Shown in pieces: positions 25,927-35,649 of a DNA stretch of 64,000 nucleotides. The notes beneath the pieces were generated by a model. The model was not told the DNA's origin. It searched no databases and worked only from the letters and a program-made list of their open reading frames with translations. Every line of letters starts with the position of its first letter. Position 1 is the first letter of the stretch. The DNA is from an uncultured Piscinibacter sp. Lineage in GTDB: Bacteria; Pseudomonadota; Gammaproteobacteria; Burkholderiales; Burkholderiaceae_C. The DNA is taken from assembly GCF_937952055.1 (NCBI RefSeq), contig NZ_CALFYO010000020.1, forward strand, positions 1 through 64,000. Reading direction: 5' to 3'. The position numbers and the translations under genes were made by a program.

Positions 25927-26919
25927 ATGAAGTGGTTGTCGCGCCTGCTCCTGCTGGCGTCGCTGGCCGGACTCGCGGCAGCCAGCGGCGCGGCCTGGTG
26001 GCTGCACCAACCCCTGAAGCTCGCCGGCGAGAGCGTCGAACTCTCCATCGAACAGGGCGAATTGCCGCGCGATATCGCGCAGGGATGGGTGAAGGCCGGC
26101 GTGCAGGCGCCGCCGTGGGCGCTGTACCAGTGGTTCCGCTGGTCGGGCAAGGCCAAGCGCATCCGCGCCGGCAGCTACGAGATCGGCCCCGGCACCACGC
26201 CGGTCGCGCTGCTCGACAAGATGGTGCGCGGCGACGAAACCCTGGCCACCGTACGCCTGATCGAAGGCTGGACGTTCCGCCAGTTCCGTGCCGAACTGGC
26301 GCGCGCCGAAGCGCTGAAGCCGACCACGGCCGGCATGTCCGACGAGCAACTCATGGCAGCGCTCGGCACACCCGGCCAGTGGCCGGAAGGACGCTTCTAC
26401 CCGGACACCTACGCCTACAGCAAGGGCAGCGCCGACCTCGCCGTGCTCAAGCGCGCACACCGCGCCATGCAGCAGCGCGTCGAGGAGGCCTGGGCCGCGC
26501 GCGCACCGGGCCTGCCGCTGCGCACGCCCGACGAAGCGCTCATCCTCGCCTCCATCGTCGAGAAGGAGACCGGGGCCGAAGCGGAGCGCTCGCGCGTGGC
26601 CGCGGTGTTCGCCAACCGCCTGCGCATCGGCATGCCGTTGCAGACCGACCCGACGGTGATCTACGGGCTCGGCGAGGCCTTCGACGGCAACCTGCGCAAG
26701 CGAGACCTGCAGGCCGACACACCGTACAACACCTACACGCGACCGGGCTTGCCGCCGACGCCTATCGCCATGCCCGGTGCGGCGTCACTGCGCGCGGCGG
26801 TACAGCCGGCGGCGTCGAAGGCGCTCTACTTCGTCGCCCGCGGCGATGGCACGAGCGAGTTCAGCGAGACGCTGGCCGAGCATAATCGGGCGGTCAACAA
26901 GTACCAGCGCGGCCGCTAG
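25927..26919 (+). CDS. mltG: Endolytic murein transglycosylase MltG
   Basis: 331 aa from ATG 25927. The N-terminal membrane anchor (residues 4-24) is followed by a LysM-like region and the YceG domain with catalytic Glu in ILASIVEKETGAEAERSRVA, then YNTYTRPGLPPTPIAMPG. It cuts nascent glycan strands and releases peptidoglycan synthesis. First gene of mltG-tmk-holB-pilZ-tatD. Confidence 0.95.
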   Translation: MKWLSRLLLLASLAGLAAASGAAWWLHQPLKLAGESVELSIEQGELPRDIAQGWVKAGVQAPPWALYQWFRWSGKAKRIRAGSYEIGPGTTPVALLDKMVRGDETLATVRLIEGWTFRQFRAELARAEALKPTTAGMSDEQLMAALGTPGQWPEGRFYPDTYAYSKGSADLAVLKRAHRAMQQRVEEAWAARAPGLPLRTPDEALILASIVEKETGAEAERSRVAAVFANRLRIGMPLQTDPTVIYGLGEAFDGNLRKRDLQADTPYNTYTRPGLPPTPIAMPGAASLRAAVQPAASKALYFVARGDGTSEFSETLAEHNRAVNKYQRGR

Positions 26920-26937
26920 CGCCTGCCTCCCACGCCC

Positions 26938-27549
26938 GTGAGCGGCCGATTCATCACCTTCGAGGGCATCGACGGCGCCGGTAAGTCCACGCACATCGCC
27001 GAGCTCGTCGAGCACCTGCGACGGCGCGGCGCCGAAGTCGTCTGCACGCGCGAGCCCGGCGGCACGGAACTCGCCGAGCGGCTGCGCGAACTCGTGCTGC
27101 ACCAGCCCATGGATGCGCTCACCGAGGCGCTGCTCGTCTTCGCGGCGCGCCGCGACCATGTGCAGCAGCTCGTCGCGCCGGCGCTGGCGCGCGGAGCCAC
27201 GGTCGTGTGCGACCGGTTCACCGATGCAACCTTTGCGTACCAGGGCGGCGGGCGCGGCTTCGACGTCGCGGTACTGACGCAACTCGAAGCGTTGGTGCAC
27301 GGCACCCTGCAGCCGGACCTGACCTTCTGGCTCGACCTCCCCGCCGCGACCGCAGCCAGGCGGCGCGCGCAAGCGCGCGCCGCTGATCGCTTCGAGAGCG
27401 AGGACCTCGCCTTCTTCGAACGCGTGAGGGCAGGCTACGCAGCGCGCATGGCGCAGGCGCCGCAGCGCTTCGCGCGCATCGACTCCGCACTCGAACGCGG
27501 TGAGGTGTGGCGACAGATCCAGGCCGAACTGGAGCGGCGCGCATGGTAG
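26938..27549 (+). CDS. tmk: Thymidylate kinase
   Basis: 203 aa, GTG start 26938. Walker A FEGIDGAGKSTH, EPGGTELAERLREL, and the DRFTDATFAYQGGGRG dTMP-binding motif. It phosphorylates dTMP to dTDP. Its stop overlaps the holB start. Confidence 0.96.
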   Translation: MSGRFITFEGIDGAGKSTHIAELVEHLRRRGAEVVCTREPGGTELAERLRELVLHQPMDALTEALLVFAARRDHVQQLVAPALARGATVVCDRFTDATFAYQGGGRGFDVAVLTQLEALVHGTLQPDLTFWLDLPAATAARRRAQARAADRFESEDLAFFERVRAGYAARMAQAPQRFARIDSALERGEVWRQIQAELERRAW

Positions 27550-28604
27550 GGGCGGACGGTGAGCTCCCGCTGCCCTGGCTCTTCGCCTGGCTCGAGCAGG
27601 CGCTGCGCACCCAGCGCGGCCATGCGATCCTGATCCACGGCCCGCAGGGCATCGGCCAGTGGCAGCTGTCCCTCACGCTCGCCCAGGCGTGGTTGTGCGA
27701 GTCATCGGCGCGGGGGCGCCTACCTTGCGGCAGCTGCGCCTCGTGCCGGCTGGTGCAGGCACGCTCCCACCCCGATCTGCTCGTGCTGCTGCCCGAGGCG
27801 CTGCAAGGCCCGCTGGGCTGGAGCTCTGCGGAAGGCGAGGGCGACGCGCCCGAGTCGGGCAGCAAGAGCAAGCAGCCCAGCAAGGAGATCCGGGTCGATG
27901 CCGTGCGCAGCGCGGTCGCCTTCGCGCAGACCACGCCGGCGCGCGATGCGGGCAAGGTGGTCGTGCTGCATCCGGCCGAGCGCATGAACGGCATTGCCGC
28001 CAACGCGCTGCTGAAGACACTCGAGGAGCCCGCCGGCACGGCGCGATTCATCCTGAGCAGCGCTGCGCCCGAGGCGCTGCTGCCGACGATCCGCAGTCGC
28101 TGCCAGGCGCTGGCCCTGTCGCTGCCCGACCCCGCGCAGGCCGTCGTCTGGCTGGCCGCGCAGGGTGTGGCCTCGCCCGAGGTGGTGCTGGCAGCCGCTG
28201 GAGGCCAGCCACTCGATGCGCTCGACTGGGTGGGCGAGGGGCTGGATGCGCGACTGTGGACGCAGCTGCCCGCATTGGTACAGCGCGGCGACGCGTCGCC
28301 GCTGGCCGGATGGCCCCTCGTACGCGCCGTCGACGCGCTGCAGAAACTCTGCCACGACGCGCTCTGCGCCAGCGTGGGCGCCGAGCCGCGCTTCTTTCCG
28401 AGGAGCGTGGTGCCGGATCGCGTGGGCACGGCGGCGCTCGTCGCCTGGTCCCGCGAGCTGAACCGGGCTGCGCGACAGGCCGAACACCCGCTGAATGCCG
28501 GGCTGATGATCGAGGCGCTCGTCTCGCGGGCCCGACAGGCGCTGACGGCGGAGCAGGGCGGCGGGCCCGGTTCACGTCTTGTTTCGGTACACTCAGCCGC
28601 ATGA
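27543..28604 (+). CDS. holB: DNA polymerase III delta' subunit
   Basis: 353 aa from ATG 27543, which lies inside the tmk stop region. The degenerate P-loop (HGPQGIGQWQ) and zinc module (CGSC, then CRLVQARSHPD) with NALLKTLEEP mark the delta' clamp-loader subunit. As usual for delta', the ATPase site is not functional. Overlaps pilZ by four bases. Confidence 0.94.
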   Translation: MVGADGELPLPWLFAWLEQALRTQRGHAILIHGPQGIGQWQLSLTLAQAWLCESSARGRLPCGSCASCRLVQARSHPDLLVLLPEALQGPLGWSSAEGEGDAPESGSKSKQPSKEIRVDAVRSAVAFAQTTPARDAGKVVVLHPAERMNGIAANALLKTLEEPAGTARFILSSAAPEALLPTIRSRCQALALSLPDPAQAVVWLAAQGVASPEVVLAAAGGQPLDALDWVGEGLDARLWTQLPALVQRGDASPLAGWPLVRAVDALQKLCHDALCASVGAEPRFFPRSVVPDRVGTAALVAWSRELNRAARQAEHPLNAGLMIEALVSRARQALTAEQGGGPGSRLVSVHSAA

Positions 28605-28996
28605 GCGAAGCCAGCGGACGAAGCATGCTCCCCGGTACGCCGGCCACGGCCGCTGCCGCACGGCCGAGCGTCATCCAGCTGGTGTTTCGCGAGAAGGGTG
28701 CGCTCTACGCGGCCTACATGCCGGTGTTCTCCGACGGCGGGCTGTTCGTGCCCACCACGCGCGAGTACCGCCTCGGCGAGGACATCTACCTGCTGCTGTC
28801 GCTGCCCGACGATCCGCAGCGCTACCCGGTCGCCGGCAAGGTCGGCTGGATCACGCCGGCCAATGCCTCGGGCGGGCGCACGCAAGGCGTCGGCGTACGT
28901 TTCCCCACCGACGAGAAGACGCGCCTGCTCAAGGCGAAGATCGAAGAGCTCCTCGGCACATCGATCTCCTCGGCCAAGCCGACGCAAACGATCTGA
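28601..28996 (+). CDS. pilZ: PilZ domain protein
   Basis: 131 aa. PilZ fold with VFSDGGLFVPTTREYRLGED and GKVGWITPANASGGRTQGVG. The usual RxxxR c-di-GMP motif is not evident, as in the founding type IV pilus PilZ proteins, which do not bind c-di-GMP. The holB-pilZ-tatD position is that of pilZ in Pseudomonas. Probably supports type IV pilus function. Confidence 0.9.
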   Translation: MSEASGRSMLPGTPATAAAARPSVIQLVFREKGALYAAYMPVFSDGGLFVPTTREYRLGEDIYLLLSLPDDPQRYPVAGKVGWITPANASGGRTQGVGVRFPTDEKTRLLKAKIEELLGTSISSAKPTQTI

Positions 28997-29049
28997 GGTT
29001 CACGCCTCGCTCCGGCCGGAAGCTCCGGCCACCCATGCCTTGCCTTGCC

Positions 29050-29835
29050 ATGTTCGTCGACTCGCATTGCCATCTGAGCTTTCCCGAGCTCGCCGCGCGG
29101 ATCACCGAGATCCGTGACGAGATGGCCGCCGCGTCGGTCGACAAGGCGCTGTGCATCTGCACGACGCTGGAGGAGTTCGATCAGGTGCACGCGCTGGCAA
29201 CGCGTTTCGACAACTTCTGGTGCAGTGCCGGCGTACATCCGGACAACGAGGGTGTTCGCGAGCCGCACGTCGAGGACTTGGTGGCCATGGCAGGGCGGCC
29301 GCGCGTGGTGGCCATCGGCGAGACGGGCCTGGACTACTACCGCCTGCATGGACGCGACGTGACCGAAATGGAGTGGCAGCGTGAGCGGTTCCGCGTTCAC
29401 ATCCGTGCGGCGCGCGTCACGCGTCTGCCCCTCGTGATCCACACGCGCAGCGCCTCGCAGGACACGCTGCGCGTCCTGCGCGAGGAAGGCGGGCAGGCGG
29501 CCGGGGGAGTTTTTCATTGCTTCACCGAGACGATGCAGGTGGCCCGCGAAGCGCTCGACCTGGGCTTCTACATCTCCTTTTCCGGCATCCTGACCTTCAG
29601 GAATGCCGCCGAACTGCAGGCGGTGGCGCGCTACGTGCCGATCGACCGCTGCCTGATAGAGACCGACAGCCCCTACCTCGCCCCCGTACCGTTCCGCGGC
29701 AAGACCAACACGCCAGCACGGGTGCCGCATGTGGCGGCGAAACTCGCCGCCCTGAAGGAGATGCCGCTGGAGGAAGTTGCAGCAGCGACCAGCAAGAACT
29801 TCGAAGCGCTCTTCAGGACCTCACATTTCACTTGA
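29050..29835 (+). CDS. TatD-family metal-dependent hydrolase
   Basis: 261 aa from ATG 29050 (MFVDSHCHLSFPEL); an ATG at 29035 is upstream in frame. Metal ligands: HCH, E in GETGLDYYR, H in IHTRSA, FHCFTE and ETDSPYLAP. A 3'-5' exonuclease/deoxyribonuclease family acting on DNA in repair; equivalent to ycfH of the E. coli tmk-holB cluster. Confidence 0.93.
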   Translation: MFVDSHCHLSFPELAARITEIRDEMAAASVDKALCICTTLEEFDQVHALATRFDNFWCSAGVHPDNEGVREPHVEDLVAMAGRPRVVAIGETGLDYYRLHGRDVTEMEWQRERFRVHIRAARVTRLPLVIHTRSASQDTLRVLREEGGQAAGGVFHCFTETMQVAREALDLGFYISFSGILTFRNAAELQAVARYVPIDRCLIETDSPYLAPVPFRGKTNTPARVPHVAAKLAALKEMPLEEVAAATSKNFEALFRTSHFT

Positions 29836-29893
29836 AATATTGTCAGTAAGTAATTATCAAACAACAACTTTGACGGTCATTGCGGATCGGACA

Positions 29894-30532
29894 ATGATGA
29901 GATTCTGGTTGAAGATAGTGATGTACATCATTATCGGAATTGGATTTTCTTCAACTCGCGCTGGTTCCTACGAGGCCTTCTTTCAGGCCGTCATCAGGGA
30001 CGACATCGGCACCCTGCGGAGCCTGCTCGCACAGGGCATGGATCCGAACAGCCGTGATCCAAAGGGCTATCCCGCGCTGGCGCTGGCGGTGCGGCGCGAG
30101 TCTCCTCGGGCGTTCGCCATGCTGCTTGCCCATCCGGACACCGACGTGAATGCACTCAACTCCGCAGGCGAAAGTGCTTTGATGCTCGCGGCGATCGCCG
30201 GCGACCTGGAAACCTGCGATCGGTTGTTGGCACGTGGGGCGAACGTGCAGCAGCCGGGCTGGTCGCCGATTCACTACGCCGCCAGCGGCCCGGGCACCAA
30301 GATCGTCGAACGGCTGCTCGACCGTGGCGCCGCGGTCGACGCCGAGGCGCCGAACGGCACCACGCCGCTCATGCTCGCCGCCCAGCATGCGCCGGAGGCC
30401 ACCGTGAGCCTGTTGCTGCAGCACGGCGCCGACACCCGCCGGCGCAATCAGCGCGGCTTGCAGGCAATCGACTTTGCCGAGCTGGGCGGCCGCGAGTGGC
30501 TGGTCGAACGTTTCGAGAAGTTGCCACGCTAG
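29894..30532 (+). CDS. Exported ankyrin-repeat protein
   Basis: 212 aa. The N-terminus is a signal peptide (VMYIIIGIGFSSTRAGS). Then come about four to five ankyrin repeats (GYPALALAVRRES, GESALMLAAIAGD, GWSPIHYAASG, GTTPLMLAAQHAPE). This is likely a periplasmic scaffold. It follows tatD after a short AT-rich gap containing TTGACG. Similar ankyrin genes follow tatD in other Burkholderiales; role unknown. Confidence 0.85.
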   Translation: MMRFWLKIVMYIIIGIGFSSTRAGSYEAFFQAVIRDDIGTLRSLLAQGMDPNSRDPKGYPALALAVRRESPRAFAMLLAHPDTDVNALNSAGESALMLAAIAGDLETCDRLLARGANVQQPGWSPIHYAASGPGTKIVERLLDRGAAVDAEAPNGTTPLMLAAQHAPEATVSLLLQHGADTRRRNQRGLQAIDFAELGGREWLVERFEKLPR

Positions 30533-30670
30533 TTTCCCGGCAACAGTTCACGACGGATCGGCCGTGTCGGATTTCTTCCTACACGGGGAATGGCGCAACG
30601 ACGACTTCCCACCCTCGGACCGAGGCCTAGAGTGCCTTTCATCCCAGTGCACTCATGCCGGAGGTCCTCG

Positions 30671-30886
30671 ATGCAGTCCGCACAACCCGTCGTCAATCCG
30701 TTTGCGCTCCTGCTGAATCCCGCGGCGGTCGTCGCTGAAATGGAGCGCTCCGAACGATTGAACCGTCTTTCAAGCCGCATTTGCAGACCCCTGGACAAGC
30801 CACAGCCCGCCGCGCCGACCGATGGGAGCCGAGTGGACGATGCGGGTCCAGCGCGCCACAGGCCGGAACTCGACCGGCTTCCATAA
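30671..30886 (+). CDS. Small conserved Burkholderiales-type protein
   Basis: 71 aa. GGAGG lies six bases before ATG 30671. The product begins MQSAQPVVNPFALLLNPAAV and contains MERSERLNRLSSRICRPLDK, a pattern I have seen in small hypothetical proteins of this order. No function known. It is the last chromosomal-looking gene before the island. Confidence 0.65.
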   Translation: MQSAQPVVNPFALLLNPAAVVAEMERSERLNRLSSRICRPLDKPQPAAPTDGSRVDDAGPARHRPELDRLP

Positions 30887-31340
30887 AGCGCTCTAATGTA
30901 TATTATGTAAACTACTGGCGACATCTGGCCAGGACGATGGCTCGCTGAGTGTCGATACCCGCTTACCTCGCCAACGCTCCTAGGTCAGGCTGCTAACGAC
31001 TACAACATGAAACTGCCAACGGCGCGTTGGCGGACATTGAGGAGCCACGTGTTCGACGACGCACGGTTCGTCTCATCAACCGAACCCGGTCGCAGACCTT
31101 CCCGAACCTAGGCCCGCCAGCTTTGCCGTGTACAAGGGACGCCACGCGCCCTAGTTTGGTGAACTCGTCGAGTGCAGCCTGTACCGCAGCCGGACTCTGG
31201 AGCGACGACAGACCCCTTGCCATGTCGCACCTACTTGGCAGTGGCCACGGGCGTGTCGGGCGTGGTCTGGTTGGTGCATTGTGGCCGCATGGGTCCTGAG
31301 TCCGCTTGGGCGTCGAGTCCCCAGCGGGGTCCTTCCCGGC

Positions 31341-31560
31341 GTTCGAGGCCAACTTGGAGGCTACGGCCTCGTTGAGGTCCACACCCAGCACCGCGGAGAC
31401 CCACGTGTTGCGCTCCCTCTCATGCCGAAGGTCAGGGCCAAAGATGATGCCGACATAGTCGAACTCGAAGCCCTGCAAGGTCTTCAACCCCTCCCCGGTC
31501 ACACCTGCGACAACCCTGGCGGCCCGCCAGCCTTTTAGCGAGGAGAGCTGACGCCCGCAA
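31341..31560 (-). pseudogene. Remnant of DUF2075 helicase/schlafen-type protein
   Basis: The minus strand reads GEGLKTLQGFEFDYVGIIFG followed by PDLRHERERNTWVS, which matches the C-terminal DUF2075 motif (TxQGLEFDYVGVIIGPDLR) of nuclease-associated helicases. The rest of the helicase is missing on both sides. The 30887-31677 interval otherwise holds no gene that I can support; an AT-rich patch lies at 30893-30915. Confidence 0.6.
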
Positions 31561-31677
31561 ATGAGCGTAGCGCCCGCACAACTGCGGGTCCAAGGGCCTC
31601 GACGAAGGCAGAATCTCACGTTTGGTTACGGCGCACCTTGCGGTTTGAATGCGCCGCCGCAACAGGAGAAGAAACCT

Positions 31678-33111
31678 TTGGGATTCTTTCGCACGGTATG
31701 GCAATGGCTCTTAGCTCCCGGCAACCAGTCGTCGGACCACGACGACGACATCCAGAAGATTGATGTTGCCAAGCTCGCCAAGGAGCTCAACCTCGCCGCG
31801 GAGGGCAAGCGCTTGGGCGAAGCGGGCCTGCCGCCTCCGGAGGCGACGACGCTGTACGGGCCGGAGTCCGCCTGCGTCCAGAGAGTCGAGCAAGCCAGGC
31901 AGGGCTATGTCACCTGGGCCCAAAGGAGGCTCAACATCCTGAGCCGCGACCTGGGGCACTCGGACGTCACCTCCGAGGTCAACCGGGCACTGCAGGCCCA
32001 CCAGGAGTTTGAGCGCGAAGCCAGCAGCGTGCTCAACCGCCACGAGGGCGTGCTGGCCAGGCTGTCCGAGCAGGCGCGCCAGAAAGGGCGGGAGTTGCAG
32101 GATTTCAAGGCACGGCATCGCCTGACCCGAGATGCGGACTACCCGGACTCCACCGGTCGCTTTAAGCGCATCGGGTTTCTGGGGTTGTTGCTGCTCGTCG
32201 AGGCAGGCCTGAACACGAAGTTCTTCGCCGAAGGGCTGGACCTGGGGCTTCTGGGCGGTGCGATAGAGGCGTTGACTGCCGCATTCTTCAACGTCGTCAT
32301 CGCGTTCGTGTTGGGCTGGCTTGTCGTCCGGTTCGTCTTCCACTCGTCGGTGGCGTTCAAGTGCCTCGGCGTCCTCGGCTCTGCTTGCGCCGTGGGCGTG
32401 ATGGTCTTCGTTGGCCTGTTCATTTCCCACTACCGCGGAGCTGTCCAGTCCGAATCAGCACGGGCATGGGAAGTGGCCGGCTCGGCTCTGTGGGACAGTC
32501 CACTTGCCTTGCAAGGGTCCGCCTGGGGACTGTTCGCCGTCAGCATCACGTTTGCCATCTTCGCGCTGCTGGATGGCATCTCGTTCGATGACCTTCACCC
32601 CCACTACGGCGCGTACAGCCGCAGAGCCCGGACCGCCGAAGACGACCATCAAGACGAGATGGACGCCGTGCGAGAGGAGCTCGAGGAGCTCAAGCAAGAG
32701 CAGCTGCAGGCCCTGGACCGCACGCTCGAGCGTGCGCAGTCGTCCATTGCGGTCTTTGAGTCGACGATTCGCGACAAGCACTCCGCGGGCAATCGACTGG
32801 CCACTCTCATGGCCGATGCCGACAACTCGCTTGAGGCACTGCTGCAGACGTTTCGCGCGGAGAACGAGTTGGCACGCAATGGCGTGCCTCGCCCGGCCTA
32901 CTTCGACACCTACCCCAAGCTGCGGGAGCTGCCCCTGCCCAATTTCGACACGACGGCCGACGAGCAGTCGCTGGCTATGCAGAAGGCGCTCGTGCGCAGG
33001 CTCGTCGAGGGGGCCGAGCAACTACGGGGAAACATCCAGACCGCCTTCAACAAGCAGTTCGACGGCGAGAGCCCGTTGGCCACCCACTTTCCTGGTAAGG
33101 AGGCCGCCTGA
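31678..33111 (+). CDS. Polytopic membrane protein with coiled coil (envelope operon gene 1)
   Basis: 477 aa from TTG 31678, which has AGGAG upstream; the frame is open to ATG 31561, but that extension looks non-coding. The order is a soluble helical N-part (about 1-165), four membrane helices (about 165-315, including GFLGLLLLVEAGLNTKFF and GWLVVRFVF), then a long coiled coil (EELEELKQEQLQALDRTLER). I do not recognise the family. It is coupled to the vWA-like gene by TGATG and starts a five-gene operon. Confidence 0.75.
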   Translation: MGFFRTVWQWLLAPGNQSSDHDDDIQKIDVAKLAKELNLAAEGKRLGEAGLPPPEATTLYGPESACVQRVEQARQGYVTWAQRRLNILSRDLGHSDVTSEVNRALQAHQEFEREASSVLNRHEGVLARLSEQARQKGRELQDFKARHRLTRDADYPDSTGRFKRIGFLGLLLLVEAGLNTKFFAEGLDLGLLGGAIEALTAAFFNVVIAFVLGWLVVRFVFHSSVAFKCLGVLGSACAVGVMVFVGLFISHYRGAVQSESARAWEVAGSALWDSPLALQGSAWGLFAVSITFAIFALLDGISFDDLHPHYGAYSRRARTAEDDHQDEMDAVREELEELKQEQLQALDRTLERAQSSIAVFESTIRDKHSAGNRLATLMADADNSLEALLQTFRAENELARNGVPRPAYFDTYPKLRELPLPNFDTTADEQSLAMQKALVRRLVEGAEQLRGNIQTAFNKQFDGESPLATHFPGKEAA

Positions 33112-33917
33112 TGGCTCACCTGGGTCGCCGCGCCGCCGCCCGGCGCCGCAACAACATCATTTGGGGCATCGTTGCCTTTGTGGCCCTCTTCGGAGCGGTC
33201 GCAGCCCTCATCTACGCCCAGCGCCAGGCGCCGGCGAAGTTGAACCCAAACACGCTGTGTCCGCCCGGTGGCCCGCAGGGTCACATCGTCTTGCTGGTAG
33301 ACCGTACCGACCCGCTGAACTTCACCCAGAAGAAGGCATTCTCCGAGCTGATGCACGAGGTCATCGAGCGGCGCACGCCGGCCGGCCACCTACTGTCGGT
33401 GTACGTCCTGGGGGAGGACTTCAAGGAGACCGCTGAGCCTCTCATCGAGATGTGCAACCCAGGCACGGGGGAAGACTCGCGCTTCCTGGACGGCAACCCG
33501 GAGAAGGAGAAAAGGCGATACGAGCAACGCTTCCTGAAGCCGCTGGCGGAGCAAGCCGAGGCCCTGGTGAGCTCCACCGCAGCCAAGTACTCGCCCATCT
33601 TCGAGATGCTCCAGATGGTCAGCATCAACTCGTTTCGCAAACACGGCGTCCAGGGCGAGCGCCGGCTCCTCATCGTGTCCGACATGCTGCACAACACCCC
33701 ACAGGCGTCGATGTTCCGAGGCTCGCTCGACTACGGGACATTTGCTGCCAGCGAATACGGCCACAAGATGACGCTGGAGATGCAAGGCGTGAAAGTCGAG
33801 CTGAACTACCTACTGCACAGCCCGAAGCTGCAGACCATGCAGAACGTCAATTTCTGGGAGAAGCACTTCGACAAAGCCGGCGCCCGCGTCGTGGAAGTGC
33901 GTCGCATCGAAGGTTGA
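33111..33917 (+). CDS. Membrane-anchored vWA-like protein (envelope operon gene 2)
   Basis: 268 aa, AAGGAGG before the ATG. A basic N-terminus precedes one membrane helix (about 15-36), placing the rest outside the cytoplasm. The domain pattern GHIVLLVDRTDPLNFTQKKA and ERRLLIVSDMLHNTPQ resembles a von Willebrand A fold, but the first motif is DRTDP and not DxSxS, so the metal site is altered. Function unknown; perhaps a sensor or scaffold of the membrane complex. Confidence 0.72.
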   Translation: MAHLGRRAAARRRNNIIWGIVAFVALFGAVAALIYAQRQAPAKLNPNTLCPPGGPQGHIVLLVDRTDPLNFTQKKAFSELMHEVIERRTPAGHLLSVYVLGEDFKETAEPLIEMCNPGTGEDSRFLDGNPEKEKRRYEQRFLKPLAEQAEALVSSTAAKYSPIFEMLQMVSINSFRKHGVQGERRLLIVSDMLHNTPQASMFRGSLDYGTFAASEYGHKMTLEMQGVKVELNYLLHSPKLQTMQNVNFWEKHFDKAGARVVEVRRIEG

Positions 33918-33921
33918 ACCG

Positions 33922-35649
33922 ATGAACTTCAGAATCCAGCGCCTCTTTGTTGTTGCCATTGGGCTGAAGGTCATCTCTGCAGGCATCGGCTGGTTCGTCG
34001 AGGCCAACCTGCTCAAGTGGGCCTTCTCCTTCGTCTTCCCGATGGTTGTGATGGGCCTGTACGTGGTCCTGGGCCTCAAGAGACGAGACACGGACGTCTC
34101 CGACGAGAAGTTCGCCGACAGCTGCTACTACCTGGGCTTCATCTTCACCATCTCGGCCATCATCTTCAGCCTGTTCGACCTGCCGAACATCGGCACGAAG
34201 ATGCAGGACATCGCGGTGCGCTTCGGCGCCGCCATGGTCAGCACGGTCGTTGGCCTGTGCGTGCGCGTGTACCTGGTGAGCTTCCGCAAGGACGCGGCCG
34301 ACGCCATCAAGGAAGCTGAGGACGGCATCGTCGACGCCTCCCACCGGCTGCGCGAACAGATGGTTCTGGCCAACGAGCGGCTGCGCGACTTCCACTCCGC
34401 AGTCGACGTTGCCACCAAGGAAACCGTCGAGCGCGTGCGCCAGCAGCTGGAGACGCTCGCCCAGCAACAGGGCAACAACCTGCAGGCGTTCTTCGAGCAG
34501 CTCACTGAGGACAACCAGGCGGCGTTGACGCAGACCCTCGAGCAGGTCAGGGCCGCCACGCAGCACTTGTCGACCTCGGTGGACGGCTATGCGCAAGGCA
34601 TGCGAGCGAACCTGGAGAGCATCGAGACGAAGGTGACGGCGTTCGCGGACGCGGTGACGCAGAGGCTGCGCAACACGACCTTCCCCGACGACTTCTTCGT
34701 CCAGCGGCTGCAAGGCCCGCTGCAGCACGTGCACGACGGGACGGAGGCTCTGTCCCGCCACGTGCAAGAGGTGGCGTCTTCCGTCCAGCAGACCTCTCGC
34801 GACGTCAACGCAGCGCTCAACTCGATTGGGCGCAAGACTGAGCAGGTCGACGGCGCACTGGACCACGTGCTTCACCTGACGAAGCAGCAACAGGCCGTGC
34901 TCGATGCCAGCGAAGGGCAGCTGCAGGCGCTGCAACGCGTCGAGGAGACGCTTGGGCGTTTCGACGGCCTCCTGGCCGAGGTCATCGCACAGCTGAAGAC
35001 CACGTCCGGCGCGTCATCCGAAGTGGTGGCTCGGGTCTCGCAGCTCGTCGACGAGACAACTGCAGCACGCAAGAGCCTGAAGGAGTCCCTGGACGGCATC
35101 ACGGCCGGGCTGGCCGCGCAGACTAGGGTTGGCGAACAGACCACACAGCAGCTGTCCGCCGCAGCAAAAACAGCCGAAGCGGCCGCATCTCAGCTGCGCA
35201 CCAGCGGCGAGAAGCAGCAGGGCGTGTCTGAGCAACAAGCAGCCGCTACCCGCGAACTCGTCGCGCTGGCCTCGGCCGGACGAGACCAGGCAGCCTGGCT
35301 GCACCGGCTCGGTGAGGGTGCCAATGCCGCGCTCACGAAGGTCGAAGCTGGCGTTCGCGAGCTGAGTACTGCAGCCGCTTCCCTGCGAGTGTCGCTGGCG
35401 TCCCCGCCCACTCTCCCGCTTGCGCCCTCCCCTGTGCTTGTGCCCGCCCCTGTGCTTGCGCCCGCCGTGAGCAACGGGCACTCTGTCTTCGTGCCCGAGG
35501 CAGCGTCCAGGTCAGTCCCACCGCCGCGGCCTGATGAGCTGGCTCTCGTGCCAAAGGCTCTGGGTGGATTGCCGCATCAGGAAGGCCCGGCAACGCATCC
35601 CGCGCCGTTGCCCCCGGCGAACAATAGCGGCGCGGCTGAGCCGCGTTGA
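33922..35649 (+). CDS. MotA/ExbB/ZorA-like membrane channel protein with long coiled-coil tail
   Basis: 575 aa. Three to four membrane helices in the first 130 residues (FVVAIGLKVISAGIGWFVEA, FVFPMVVMGLYVVLG, YYLGFIFTISAIIF, FGAAMVSTVVGLCVRVYLV) are followed by about 380 residues of helical coiled coil and a proline-rich end. The plan resembles ZorA, a MotA homologue whose cytosolic tail is thought to relay a signal. Partner 35646-36881 would be the ZorB/ExbD-like stator subunit. Identification is by architecture only. Confidence 0.65.
   Translation: MNFRIQRLFVVAIGLKVISAGIGWFVEANLLKWAFSFVFPMVVMGLYVVLGLKRRDTDVSDEKFADSCYYLGFIFTISAIIFSLFDLPNIGTKMQDIAVRFGAAMVSTVVGLCVRVYLVSFRKDAADAIKEAEDGIVDASHRLREQMVLANERLRDFHSAVDVATKETVERVRQQLETLAQQQGNNLQAFFEQLTEDNQAALTQTLEQVRAATQHLSTSVDGYAQGMRANLESIETKVTAFADAVTQRLRNTTFPDDFFVQRLQGPLQHVHDGTEALSRHVQEVASSVQQTSRDVNAALNSIGRKTEQVDGALDHVLHLTKQQQAVLDASEGQLQALQRVEETLGRFDGLLAEVIAQLKTTSGASSEVVARVSQLVDETTAARKSLKESLDGITAGLAAQTRVGEQTTQQLSAAAKTAEAAASQLRTSGEKQQGVSEQQAAATRELVALASAGRDQAAWLHRLGEGANAALTKVEAGVRELSTAAASLRVSLASPPTLPLAPSPVLVPAPVLAPAVSNGHSVFVPEAASRSVPPPRPDELALVPKALGGLPHQEGPATHPAPLPPANNSGAAEPR

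Noticed and set aside
30993..31619. Full 208-codon minus-strand frame as an intact gene
   Set aside because: Only about 60 residues match DUF2075; the flanks look random, so it is reported as a remnant.
31561..31677. Upstream ATG start for the first envelope-operon gene
   Set aside because: The extra 39 residues look non-coding and lack a close ribosome site, while TTG 31678 has AGGAG upstream. Kept as an alternative only.
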